Origin: Pseudomonadota bacterium
Lineage (GTDB): Bacteria; Pseudomonadota; Gammaproteobacteria; Burkholderiales; UBA11063
Direction: 5' to 3'
NCBI GenBank assembly: GCA_030917485.1
Contig: JAUPUP010000054.1
Span: 1 to 34,955, forward strand
Length of the DNA stretch: 34,955 bases
The position numbers and the translations under genes are program-made. Shown in pieces: positions 11,115-19,930 of the stretch (within the stretch, counting starts at the first letter, position 1; the number at the start of each line of letters is the position of its first letter). The notes beneath the pieces were generated by a model, which did no database searches, was not told the origin of the DNA, and saw only the letters and a program-made list of their open reading frames with translations.

Positions 11115-11939
11115 TTATACTTCTGTATGCGTGCTGTCGTCGTAATGATGCTCTTCAACTGACTGTTTGTGTATTGTTGTGAATATTTCGTTTTGTGTAT
11201 GAGATAGTTGTAATTGCCCATCCTGTTGATATTCTGCCTTACGTTCCAGAAGCTTAGCTGAATTTTTGCTTGCAGTGGCGTTGATGACAGCGCTTTGCTC
11301 TTGCTCATGGCGATGGTTTTTTGCTGATTCTCCGCTTGATACAAAACCAACATTACTAGTATTTGTATTAGTGCTTCGACTTTCTTCTTCTATGTATAAT
11401 CTTACATCTATTTTTGCATTCTTAACAATTTCTTTAAGATCGACATCCTTATGTACAGGTACAGAATACGTGGCTAGAGGTGAATTTGCAGGTTTTGCAT
11501 TTTCAAGTTTTTCAGCTTTAGGTTCAGCCATAATTGAGATCAAAACTTCTCTGCCTGTATTAGAGTTGGCATTACTTATTGCAGTATTTTTAGGTTTTTC
11601 AGATAACTGAATATAAGTTGTTTTTCGTTCTTGTGTGATACCGCTAGCTTGTTCTCCATGTTGACTCAACGTATTGTTTATCTGTATCAACAAGTTAGTA
11701 AAACTTTCAGATGAAACGCCATCCGCTGCAAAAAATCCTTCGGAGCTGGATTTTTTAACAAGCTCTGCAATGAAATTCTTTATGACAGGGTCAAGTCCAT
11801 CATTTTGAGTTATTGGAGCTGCAAACATTGGAGCTGCAAACGACGACGGGTTTTGTAGCGAACTCTTGTGCGTGGTTCGCGTAAATGCCTCCCAATTATT
11901 AGTTGAAGTATTGTTAGTACCAGTTGGTCTAATTGACAT
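11115..11939 (-). CDS. Hypothetical Ser/Asn/Thr/Glu-rich low-complexity protein
   Basis: 274-aa ORF followed on its strand by a terminator; no family recognised. Confidence 0.6.
   Translation of the reverse strand: MSIRPTGTNNTSTNNWEAFTRTTHKSSLQNPSSFAAPMFAAPITQNDGLDPVIKNFIAELVKKSSSEGFFAADGVSSESFTNLLIQINNTLSQHGEQASGITQERKTTYIQLSEKPKNTAISNANSNTGREVLISIMAEPKAEKLENAKPANSPLATYSVPVHKDVDLKEIVKNAKIDVRLYIEEESRSTNTNTSNVGFVSSGESAKNHRHEQEQSAVINATASKNSAKLLERKAEYQQDGQLQLSHTQNEIFTTIHKQSVEEHHYDDSTHTEV
11812..11841 (-). repeat. 15-bp tandem duplication inside the hypothetical ORF
   Basis: ATTGGAGCTGCAAAC occurs twice head-to-tail (protein ...FAAPMFAAPI...). Confidence 0.8.
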
Positions 11940-12079
11940 TTTGCTATGTCCTCCATCGAATGCTATTAATTAATATATTAAAGGTAATTTACCTAAACTT
12001 ACGATATTTTAACTCAAATTTGGTTACCAGTGGTGGTTTTTTGGGTAGGGATGAATTGAAAAAAATTAATTATTTTGTT

Positions 12080-12664
12080 CTAAACATGTATCATGTATAC
12101 AATTTTTATTAACAGTCCAATAATACCAACACCAGTTGTAAGTGTAACACCGATTATCCAGTTGTAGCGCTGATCAATCTTTAAAAATTGCCGGTCTACC
12201 CTGGATTCAAAGGCATCAATTTTACTATCGAGTTTAGTTTCTAATGAATTGAATTTACTATCAAGGTTAGTTTCTAATGCATTGAATTTACTATCAAATT
12301 TAGTTTCTAATGCATTGAATTTACTATCAAATTTAGTTTCTAGTGCATCAATTTTATTATCAAGTTTAGTTTCCAATGCATCAATTTTACTATCAAGTTT
12401 AGTTTCCAATGCATCAATTTTATTATCAAGTTTAGTTTCCAATGTATCAATTTTACTATCAAGTTTAGTTTCCAATGCATCAATTTTATTATCAAATTTA
12501 GTTTCTAACGCATTAAGTTTAGTGTCCAAAGCATCAAATTTATGATCGAACTTTGTATCAAGTTTTGCAAGGTCTTCTCTTGTTGCTGCGTGTAGCAATA
12601 AATCGACGAGCTTATCTTGAGTTATTTCTATTTTTAGCGGATCAGCTTTGTTATTGTTTTCCAT
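12080..12664 (-). CDS. Hendecad-repeat coiled-coil protein with a C-terminal transmembrane anchor
   Basis: About ten 11-aa units such as LETKLDSKIDA/LETKLDNKIDA, then 'RYNWIIGVTLTTGVGIIGLLIKIVYMIHV' (TM). Confidence 0.85.
   Translation of the reverse strand: MENNNKADPLKIEITQDKLVDLLLHAATREDLAKLDTKFDHKFDALDTKLNALETKFDNKIDALETKLDSKIDTLETKLDNKIDALETKLDSKIDALETKLDNKIDALETKFDSKFNALETKFDSKFNALETNLDSKFNSLETKLDSKIDAFESRVDRQFLKIDQRYNWIIGVTLTTGVGIIGLLIKIVYMIHV
12208..12548 (-). repeat. 33-bp tandem coding repeat with 66-bp higher-order periodicity
   Basis: Units like 'aatgcatcaattttactatcaagtttagtttcc' (33 bp). Adjacent units alternate ttaCTatc/ttaTTatc (Ser/Asn codon). Confidence 0.9.
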
Positions 12665-12969
12665 TTTATAATTGCCTCCTCACATTATTATACTATGTAT
12701 TTAAGTGGTAAATATGGCTTATTAGTGATTTTTTGTAACATTATGCTTGTAAAATATTCATTTTATTCAGTGGAATTTGATATAATTCAAACTATTTTAA
12801 AGGCTATTGATGAGTTTTGGATATTTTATGTTGATATTTATAAGCAAAAATTATTGCCTTCATAATTCCTCACAATGTGTAGAGAATGTTTTTGGGGGGT
12901 GGGGTAGTTTTAATTATTCCATTACGTTCCATCTGAAAATATAAATTAATAAAGTATGAATTATAAAAA

Positions 12970-14145
12970 ATGAGTTATAAAATATTTAATTGTAATGATT
13001 TAAGTGAGTTAGCTAGAAATCATGAAACTCCCTGCTATATTTATGACAGCACTCTCCTGGCGGACACCTTGCAAAAAGCCCAAACCTGTGTTAATAGGTA
13101 TTTTGGGCAAAATGCTACAATACACTATGCGCTAAAGGCTAATGATAATAGTGAAGTATTAACTAAGATTAAGCAGTCTGGATTTGGGATTGATTGCGTG
13201 AGTGGTGGTGAGATTGAGCATGCTCTAGATCATGGGTTTTTGACGCAGCAAATTGTTTTTGCTGGAGTTGGCAAACAAGACTGGGAAATTGAGCTGGGAC
13301 TTAATGTCGGCATCTATGCGTTCAATTGTGAATCAATTCAGGAAGTAACAATAATTAATAATTTGGCAGGCAGGCTTGGTAAGCAGGCTAAAATCATGCT
13401 CAGGGTTAACCCTGATATTGATGCAAGAACTCACAAACACATTAGTACTGGAATGTATGATAATAAGTTTGGTATCACTTTTGATGATGTACTTACAGTT
13501 ATACAGGATTTAAAAAATTTAACTAATATTCAGCTAGTCGGCTTACACTATCATATTGGTTCTCAAATTACTGATATGCAGGTTTTTGCTCAATTGGGAG
13601 CTGTTGTATCTAAACATTATGCGCAGTTGACAGAATATGGGTGTCATTTAACTGACATCAATTTAGGCGGTGGACTTGGAGTTGACTATATTAATCCACA
13701 AGCAAATCCAATCGCTGCTTTTGATGAGTACTTTGCTGTATTAAGCCAAAATTTACTTTTTCCGAATCGTGAGAGTATAAAAATACATTTTGAATTGGGG
13801 CGTTCATTGGTTGCCCAAAGTGGTATTGTGTTGAGTAAAGTATTGTTTTTAAAAAGTACTGCAGGTACCAACTTTGTGGTTATTGATGCGGGCATGAATG
13901 ATTTAATGCGGCCTATGCTTTATGAGGCAAAACATGTAATTATGCCCTTGATAAAAAAAATTGAAGTGGATAAATATCACGTGGTGGGTCCGGTTTGTGA
14001 GTCAACAGATGTGTTTGCTAAAAATATTGAATTGCCGATATTAGCGAGAGGTGATGTAATAGCAATCTTAACTTGTGGTGCTTATGGACGAGTGTTGGCT
14101 AATCAATATAATCGGCGTAAAATGGTACAAGAATATGTAATATAG
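12970..14145 (+). CDS. lysA: Diaminopimelate decarboxylase
   Basis: PLP motif 'IHYALKANDNSEVLTKIKQSGFGIDCVSGGEIEHAL', 'LGGGLGVDY', 'GPVCESTDVFA' and 'CGAYGRVLANQYNRR'. Confidence 0.9.
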   Translation: MSYKIFNCNDLSELARNHETPCYIYDSTLLADTLQKAQTCVNRYFGQNATIHYALKANDNSEVLTKIKQSGFGIDCVSGGEIEHALDHGFLTQQIVFAGVGKQDWEIELGLNVGIYAFNCESIQEVTIINNLAGRLGKQAKIMLRVNPDIDARTHKHISTGMYDNKFGITFDDVLTVIQDLKNLTNIQLVGLHYHIGSQITDMQVFAQLGAVVSKHYAQLTEYGCHLTDINLGGGLGVDYINPQANPIAAFDEYFAVLSQNLLFPNRESIKIHFELGRSLVAQSGIVLSKVLFLKSTAGTNFVVIDAGMNDLMRPMLYEAKHVIMPLIKKIEVDKYHVVGPVCESTDVFAKNIELPILARGDVIAILTCGAYGRVLANQYNRRKMVQEYVI

Positions 14146-14172
14146 AATAATAGAATACGTAATATATGTTAC

Positions 14173-14236
14173 GCAAGTACACGAGGAGCGTTTTATAAGA
14201 TATGACACAGTCCAGGATTGAAAGACAAAGAGTATA
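14173..14236. repeat. Second, truncated and inverted copy of the ERIC-like element
   Basis: The reverse complement of 14174-14236 aligns to 7612-7674 with about 53/63 identities by eye. The other half has diverged or been replaced; a small CGTAA/TTACG hairpin sits at 14158-14173. Confidence 0.7.
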
Positions 14237-14250
14237 AATATTAGTTAAGG

Positions 14251-14293
14251 TTACTACTCAGAGCTTACTGCCAGCAGACGGTTTGAGTAGTAA
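14251..14293 (+). promoter_or_regulatory. Leader hairpin upstream of hemL
   Basis: Perfect 10-bp arms TTACTACTCA (14251-14260) and TGAGTAGTAA (14284-14293) with a 23-nt loop, 34 nt before the hemL ATG. Confidence 0.45.
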
Positions 14294-14327
14294 GTAGTTA
14301 AGGAAGAATTGGGGGAGATATGAAGGC

Positions 14328-15662
14328 ATGAGCGCTGTTAATAGTAGAGGGAATTTAACTCAGGATAATTTAAAGTTAACGAATTTAACGAATAAAAATT
14401 TATTCGATTCGGCTAAGCAGGTTATACCTGGTGGAGTTAATTCACCGGTTAGATCATTTAGTGCTGTTAGTGGAGTACCGTTTTTTACAAAAAAAGCAGT
14501 GGGAGCGGTTTTAACTGATATTGAAAATAAACAATATATTGACTATATTTGTTCTTGGGGGGCAAATATAGTTGGTCATGCAAACCCATATGTAGTTGAG
14601 GCAGTGCGGTCTGCACTAGAAAATGGGTTTTCCTATGGAACACCTACTGAACTAGAGGTGAGCTTGGCTGCTAAAATTATTTCTTTGATGCCTAGTATTG
14701 AAAAACTGCGCTTAGTTAGTTCAGGAACTGAGGCAGTAATGTCGGCCATTCGCTTGGCTCGAGGGTATACTGGTAAAAAATATATAGTAAAATTTAATGG
14801 CTGTTACCATGGGCATAGCGATAGTTTATTAGTTGCTGCGGGTTCTGGTTTAGCAACGCACGGCCATCCAAACAGCGATGGGGTAACTGAAGAGAGTGTA
14901 TTTCACACTTTAGTCCTTGAATATAATGATGCGGATGGGCTGGGTGAGGTTTTTACTAAATATGCAGATGAAATAGCTGCTGTGATAGTGGAGCCGTTTG
15001 CGGGTAATATGAATTTAGTACGCCCAAGCGATAAGTTTTTAACTGCGCTGCGTGAATTGTGTAATCAACATAATAGTGTACTGATTTTTGATGAAGTTAT
15101 GACTGGTTTTCGGGTGAGTCTTGGTGGTGCGCAAGAATTATTAAATATAAAACCAGATTTGACTATATTAGGAAAAGTTATTGGTGGGGGAATGCCTCTT
15201 GCTGCGTTTGGAGGAAAAGCGCAGATTATGGACTGCCTGTCTCCAGTAGGAGCGGTTTACCAAGCCGGCACATTGTCGGGTAATCCTATTGCTGTTACGT
15301 GTGGTTTGGCAACTTTGGAGTTGGTGCAACAACCAGGATTTTATACGGCAATTAGCCAAATAAGCCAGCAATTAACTGATGGGTTAAAACAGCTCGCCGA
15401 TAAGCATGGAATGGAATTTTGTGTTGATTATGTAGGTGGAATGTTTGGATTCTATTTTAATGAACAGATTCCGCAAAACTTAGCACAAGTTAGGCACTCT
15501 TCAATTGATCAATTTAGGACCTTTTTTCATTTAATGTTAGCTGGTGGCGTATACTTTGCTCCATCAATGTTTGAGGCTGGATTTGTGTGTAGCGAGCATA
15601 CACCCGCTATTCTTGATTGTACTTTGCAAGTTGCTAATAAAGCTTTTATATTGTTGAAGTGA
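14328..15662 (+). CDS. hemL: Glutamate-1-semialdehyde 2,1-aminomutase
   Basis: 'FDSAKQVIPGGVNSPVRSFSAVSGVPFF', 'FNGCYHGHSDSLLVAAGSG' and 'LGKVIGGGMPLAAFGGKAQIMD' (PLP Lys). Confidence 0.95.
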   Translation: MSAVNSRGNLTQDNLKLTNLTNKNLFDSAKQVIPGGVNSPVRSFSAVSGVPFFTKKAVGAVLTDIENKQYIDYICSWGANIVGHANPYVVEAVRSALENGFSYGTPTELEVSLAAKIISLMPSIEKLRLVSSGTEAVMSAIRLARGYTGKKYIVKFNGCYHGHSDSLLVAAGSGLATHGHPNSDGVTEESVFHTLVLEYNDADGLGEVFTKYADEIAAVIVEPFAGNMNLVRPSDKFLTALRELCNQHNSVLIFDEVMTGFRVSLGGAQELLNIKPDLTILGKVIGGGMPLAAFGGKAQIMDCLSPVGAVYQAGTLSGNPIAVTCGLATLELVQQPGFYTAISQISQQLTDGLKQLADKHGMEFCVDYVGGMFGFYFNEQIPQNLAQVRHSSIDQFRTFFHLMLAGGVYFAPSMFEAGFVCSEHTPAILDCTLQVANKAFILLK

Positions 15663-15715
15663 ATCCGTTAAAGCCAAAGTTGGAACTTTTTTAATACTCA
15701 CAGTATGGAGCTATA

Positions 15716-16918
15716 ATGATACAAGCTTTTGCCAGTAAATACATTTTTGATGGCGTATCCTTACTTGAAAACGCTATGGTTATAGTAGAAAGTGATGATA
15801 ATCATGCTAATAGCGGTGGATGTAATTATGGTCACGACTACGCTGGTAGTGTTTGTGTTATTAAGGATGTGGTTGCGGCAAATTCATCAACTAAGGATGT
15901 TTATAATGGTATCCCAGTTACTAATTTTGGTGATGGGGTTATAACTCCTGGATTTATTGACCTGCAGGTAAATGGTTGTGGTGGAGTATTATTTAATGAC
16001 AATATTGCGCATGATACTTTAGAAACTATTTATCAAACTTGGTTAAAGTTTGGTACTACTAGTTTTATGCCTACACTAATCACTTGTGATTTTGAAGATG
16101 TAATTAAGGCGTTGGAAGTTGTCAGGAGCTGGTTTGGTAAATTTGGTAATAATCGTGGTGTAATTGGTGTCCATCTTGAAGGTCCGTTTATTTCTAAAAC
16201 AAAGCGCGGGATACATCCAGAACAATTTATTATACCGCCGACCATGGATTTATTAGAACAAATAGCTGCATACGCCAAGCTGTTTCCAATTAAAATGACG
16301 GTTGCAACTGAACAGTTTACTTTAGAGCAGATTAAATTTCTGGTTGATGAACAGATAATAGTATCGGTTGGTCATTCTAATGCTGCGTATGAAAATGTAT
16401 TGCAAGGCATTAAAACTGGTATTACTACAGCAACGCATGTGTTTAATGCTATGAGCGGTTTGACGGGACGTCATCCAGGAGTAATTGGAGCGGTATTAAA
16501 TACTGATATTTATGCAGGCGTAATTGCGGATGGATTACATGTGGATAATGCTAATATAGCGATATTAAATAAAATAAAACCAAGACAAACATATTTAATT
16601 ACCGACGCAGTTACTCCAACCGGCACTAATTTATCTCAATTTGAACTTTGTGGGCAAACTCTGTATGTTAAAGATGGTAAATGCCTAAATGAGGACGGTG
16701 TATTAGGTGGCGCCTATCTTACTATGAATGGGGCGGTTAAACACTGTGTGCAAAATTGTGGAGTCGATTTAGCAAATGCTTTAGCAATGGCAAGTACTAT
16801 TCCAGCAAGCGTAATGAAATTGGATGATGTATTAGGTAAAATTAGACCTGGTTATCGTGCAGATTTAGTATATTTAGATTTAAACGATTTTAAGTGTAAA
16901 TTATGTATGCAGCAATAG
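15716..16918 (+). CDS. nagA: N-acetylglucosamine-6-phosphate deacetylase
   Basis: 'PGFIDLQVNGCGGVLFND', 'HLEGPFIS', 'VGHSNAAYE' and 'ATHVFNAMSGLTGRHPGVIGA'. Confidence 0.92.
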   Translation: MIQAFASKYIFDGVSLLENAMVIVESDDNHANSGGCNYGHDYAGSVCVIKDVVAANSSTKDVYNGIPVTNFGDGVITPGFIDLQVNGCGGVLFNDNIAHDTLETIYQTWLKFGTTSFMPTLITCDFEDVIKALEVVRSWFGKFGNNRGVIGVHLEGPFISKTKRGIHPEQFIIPPTMDLLEQIAAYAKLFPIKMTVATEQFTLEQIKFLVDEQIIVSVGHSNAAYENVLQGIKTGITTATHVFNAMSGLTGRHPGVIGAVLNTDIYAGVIADGLHVDNANIAILNKIKPRQTYLITDAVTPTGTNLSQFELCGQTLYVKDGKCLNEDGVLGGAYLTMNGAVKHCVQNCGVDLANALAMASTIPASVMKLDDVLGKIRPGYRADLVYLDLNDFKCKLCMQQ

Positions 16919-16982
16919 TAAAAATGTAGTAATAGTAATAGTAGAAGCATAACGTTTACTTAACAAGTACGGGGGTAATAAT

Positions 16983-17630
16983 ATGTGCAATAGAACTATT
17001 TTTCTGAATTTAATCAATCGTGGTTTAATTTACCGCTTAGTTATGATGTTGTTGCTGGGTGTATTGTTTACCATAGTGGCGCAGGCTGCCCCTGAGAGCT
17101 ATGTGTTAGATCCACTTCATACTTCGGTAACTTGGCATGTAAATCATTTTGGTTTTTCTAATCCGTCCGGTAAATGGTATGCTAATGGCAGCTTAAGCTA
17201 TGATGAAAGCAGCCCGGAAGATAGTAAAGTAATTGTTAAAATTGAAGTTGCTAAAAGTATAACTGGTATTCCTAAGCTAGATTATAATATGTTAGGAACC
17301 GCGTTTTTAGATGCGCGTAAATACCCAATTGCACTCTTCGTGAGTAAACATATAACTATGACTGGCGCTAATACTGCAGAAGTTTCTGGTGATTTGACTT
17401 TACATGGAGTAACTAAACCAGCGCTGTTGACTATAATTATTAATAAAACTGGTATAGACCCGATCACAGATAAGAAAACTATTGGGTTTAGTGGAACTAC
17501 TGTCATAGAGCGCAGTGATTTTGGAATTACCACCTATATACCAGGTATAAGTGATGAAGTTAAATTAGATATTGAGGTAGAGGCAATGCTAAATGATATA
17601 AATAAGGGTGCGGTTAATCTTCGAAAGTAA
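16983..17630 (+). CDS. YceI-family periplasmic lipid-binding protein
   Basis: Signal peptide '...LLLGVLFTIVAQAA', then 'YVLDPLHTSVTWHVNHFGFSNPSGKW' and 'VSGDLTLHGVTKPALL'. Confidence 0.9.
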   Translation: MCNRTIFLNLINRGLIYRLVMMLLLGVLFTIVAQAAPESYVLDPLHTSVTWHVNHFGFSNPSGKWYANGSLSYDESSPEDSKVIVKIEVAKSITGIPKLDYNMLGTAFLDARKYPIALFVSKHITMTGANTAEVSGDLTLHGVTKPALLTIIINKTGIDPITDKKTIGFSGTTVIERSDFGITTYIPGISDEVKLDIEVEAMLNDINKGAVNLRK

Positions 17631-17684
17631 AATTTGATATGCTGATGCAGTCAAATGAAAATAAAACTAAAAGTGGGGTAAAAT

Positions 17685-18614
17685 ATGGAACAAAATGAAT
17701 TATTAAAATCAGTGTTATTAGCCGGAATTAAGGAGCAGCGTGCTGCACGCCGCTGGAGGATATTTTTTCGGATGCTGTGGCTTATAATAATTGCGGGTAT
17801 AATTTTTGTAATTTCTGGCAGCATACAGAAAAGTCCGATTAAAAAACCTGGAAAACAAATTGCTGTGATTGATCTGCATGGATTAATAGATAGTGAAAAC
17901 AAAACTTATCAAAATCTGAGTGATAGTTTAGCCGATGCCTTAAAAGATAAAAAAACCTCAGCAGTGATTATTAGCGCTAATTCGCCTGGCGGTTCTCCGG
18001 TGTATTCTAATATGGCCTATGATGAAATATTAAGATTGAGAAAACTATACCCCAAAATTCCTATTTATGTTGTAGTTGAGGAAGTGTGCGCCTCTGGTTG
18101 TTACTATATTGCAAGTGCGGCTAATAAAATATATGCAAATCCATCGAGTATTGTTGGATCAATCGGAGTAATTTATACTGGGTTTGGGTTAAACGGATTA
18201 ATGGATAAAATCGGAGTTGATAGTCGGTTAATGATTTCTGGTAAAAATAAAGCTATGGGTTATCCTTTTATTCCGCCAAATAAAGAGCAAGATGATATGC
18301 AGCAAGAAATGCTTAATAAAATTCATAATCAGTTTATTACTGCAGTTAAAAATGGACGAGGCAGTATACTGAGTAACGATCCAGATTTATTTTCTGGGCG
18401 TTATTGGATAGGGGAAGATGGTTTAAAACTAGGGTTGATAGATGGTTTTGCCACGGTTGATAGCATCGCAAGAGATCAATTTCATTCGGAAAACCTGGTT
18501 GATTTTACTATGGACAATGATCCTATAGATAAAATATTTAAAAAAATGGGCGTTAGTATGTTAAGTATTGCTAAACAAGAGTTAGCTGCTAGTTACTTAG
18601 GCAATATACAATAA
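17685..18614 (+). CDS. sppA: Signal peptide peptidase SppA-type S49 protease
   Basis: 'VIISANSPGGSPVYSN', 'VEEVCASGCYYIASAANKIYANPSSIVGSIGVI' (catalytic Ser) and an N-terminal TM segment. Confidence 0.9.
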   Translation: MEQNELLKSVLLAGIKEQRAARRWRIFFRMLWLIIIAGIIFVISGSIQKSPIKKPGKQIAVIDLHGLIDSENKTYQNLSDSLADALKDKKTSAVIISANSPGGSPVYSNMAYDEILRLRKLYPKIPIYVVVEEVCASGCYYIASAANKIYANPSSIVGSIGVIYTGFGLNGLMDKIGVDSRLMISGKNKAMGYPFIPPNKEQDDMQQEMLNKIHNQFITAVKNGRGSILSNDPDLFSGRYWIGEDGLKLGLIDGFATVDSIARDQFHSENLVDFTMDNDPIDKIFKKMGVSMLSIAKQELAASYLGNIQ

Positions 18615-18685
18615 GCTAAAACAATAATAGTAAAGTAATAAAGTTAATAAAGTAAAGTTTTTATCTTCTTGGAAAATAAGTATTA

Positions 18686-19918
18686 ATGCATAGATTACAC
18701 GGCCCACTTCCAGATATTTTTGTGATAATTTGTTTATTATGTTGGCTGTTTTATTCAGTATCAGTTATAATTTATTTGAATTATTTAACTCGTAAGTATC
18801 TGTTTTCTGAGGAACGTGAAGGATTAATCGGGGATAAAAAATTAAAAACCCATCAACAACTAATAGAACAATATAAAGATGTTGATGAAATTAATATCTT
18901 AATTTTGACTGGCGGTGGAATAAGGGGGGTTATTCCACTGGAAATACTTTCCTATATTGAAGAGAAAACCGGCAAAAAAACTGGCGAGTTATTTGATTTT
19001 ATGGCTGGTTCATCAACGGGTGCAATATCCGTAGCTACTTTTGCAGTGGGTGATGGCAACGGTGGATATAAGTTTTCAGCAAAATATTTATTACATCATT
19101 ATTACCAACATCTGCGACGTATATTTTCTTCTCCGTGGTATCATCAATTTTTAACTATGTTTGGCTTATTTGCTCCACGTTTTCTACCGGATAATAAAAT
19201 TAAGGTGTTAGAAGAGTACTTTGGTGATTCTACCATTAGCGAACTGCAAGGCAATATTATTATTCCCGTATATAATATTGATAAAAACAGACTGCAGACC
19301 ACAAAAAACTGGAACCCTCCGCATGGTGAATTAAACGCTAATTATTTGGTAAAAGATTTAATCAATGGAGCTTCGAATCCGCCAATGCTTTTCCCCCCAG
19401 TGGCATTTTCTATAAATGAAGTTGAACATTTATTCATTGATCCAGCAGTAATTTTGAATAATCCAATTTTACACGTTATGCTTCATGTGCGGATGCTTTT
19501 TCCTGATAAAAAGCTCAATATGGTTTTAATCAGTAATGGCGGAATGGGGGCGGTTAAATATGATTATCGCAGTATGTTTGGCTTTGGTTTATATGGTATA
19601 TATCAGTATTTACTTAGCGCACCAAGTTTAAGCAGCAGATTGTATGTGGATTTTTTAGAAGATTATTTGCGTGATGCTAAAAAATTCTATGATAAGATTG
19701 ACTATTTTAAAATTGCAAGTGCTCCACCGAGAGTCTTTAGTCCAACCGATACGAGTCAAACTAATATTGATGAAATTGGAGAGTTTTCCAAGAATATGCT
19801 GAATGAAAACCTGGTGGTAATTCATCAAGTGATTGATATACTTACTCGAAAATCAGTTAAAAAATCACTTGAGAAGTCGGTTGAGAAATCAGTTGAGAAG
19901 TCAGGTGTATTAAGTTAA
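18686..19918 (+). CDS. Patatin-like phospholipase with N-terminal TM
   Basis: 'ILTGGGIRGVIPLEIL' (oxyanion hole), 'MAGSSTGAIS' (GxSxG) and 'FIDPAVILNNP' at the catalytic Asp site (DPA rather than DGG/DGA). Confidence 0.85.
   Translation: MHRLHGPLPDIFVIICLLCWLFYSVSVIIYLNYLTRKYLFSEEREGLIGDKKLKTHQQLIEQYKDVDEINILILTGGGIRGVIPLEILSYIEEKTGKKTGELFDFMAGSSTGAISVATFAVGDGNGGYKFSAKYLLHHYYQHLRRIFSSPWYHQFLTMFGLFAPRFLPDNKIKVLEEYFGDSTISELQGNIIIPVYNIDKNRLQTTKNWNPPHGELNANYLVKDLINGASNPPMLFPPVAFSINEVEHLFIDPAVILNNPILHVMLHVRMLFPDKKLNMVLISNGGMGAVKYDYRSMFGFGLYGIYQYLLSAPSLSSRLYVDFLEDYLRDAKKFYDKIDYFKIASAPPRVFSPTDTSQTNIDEIGEFSKNMLNENLVVIHQVIDILTRKSVKKSLEKSVEKSVEKSGVLS
19850..19903 (+). repeat. 12-bp tandem repeat encoding a KSVE-type tail
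   Basis: KSVK-KSLE-KSVE-KSVE-KS at the C-terminus of the patatin ORF. Confidence 0.85.
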
Positions 19919-19930
19919 ACTATAGTTATA

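Noticed and set aside
11096-11353. 85-aa minus ORF overlapping the 274-aa ORF
   Set aside because: Alternative frame inside the larger ORF, overlapping the terminator region; no family features.
11266-11610. 114-aa + strand ORF (MLAVALMTALCSC...)
   Set aside because: Antisense of the 274-aa ORF; hydrophobicity is what is expected from reverse-reading Ser/Glu-rich codons.
12249-12545. 98-aa + strand ORF (LLSSLVSNASILLSS...) and apparent CRISPR-like periodicity
   Set aside because: It is the antisense of the 33-bp coding repeat in the coiled-coil gene. Repeats are contiguous with no unique spacers.
12885-12910. G-rich tract (ggggggtgggg) as possible G-quadruplex
   Set aside because: Only two G-runs; not enough for an intramolecular G4.
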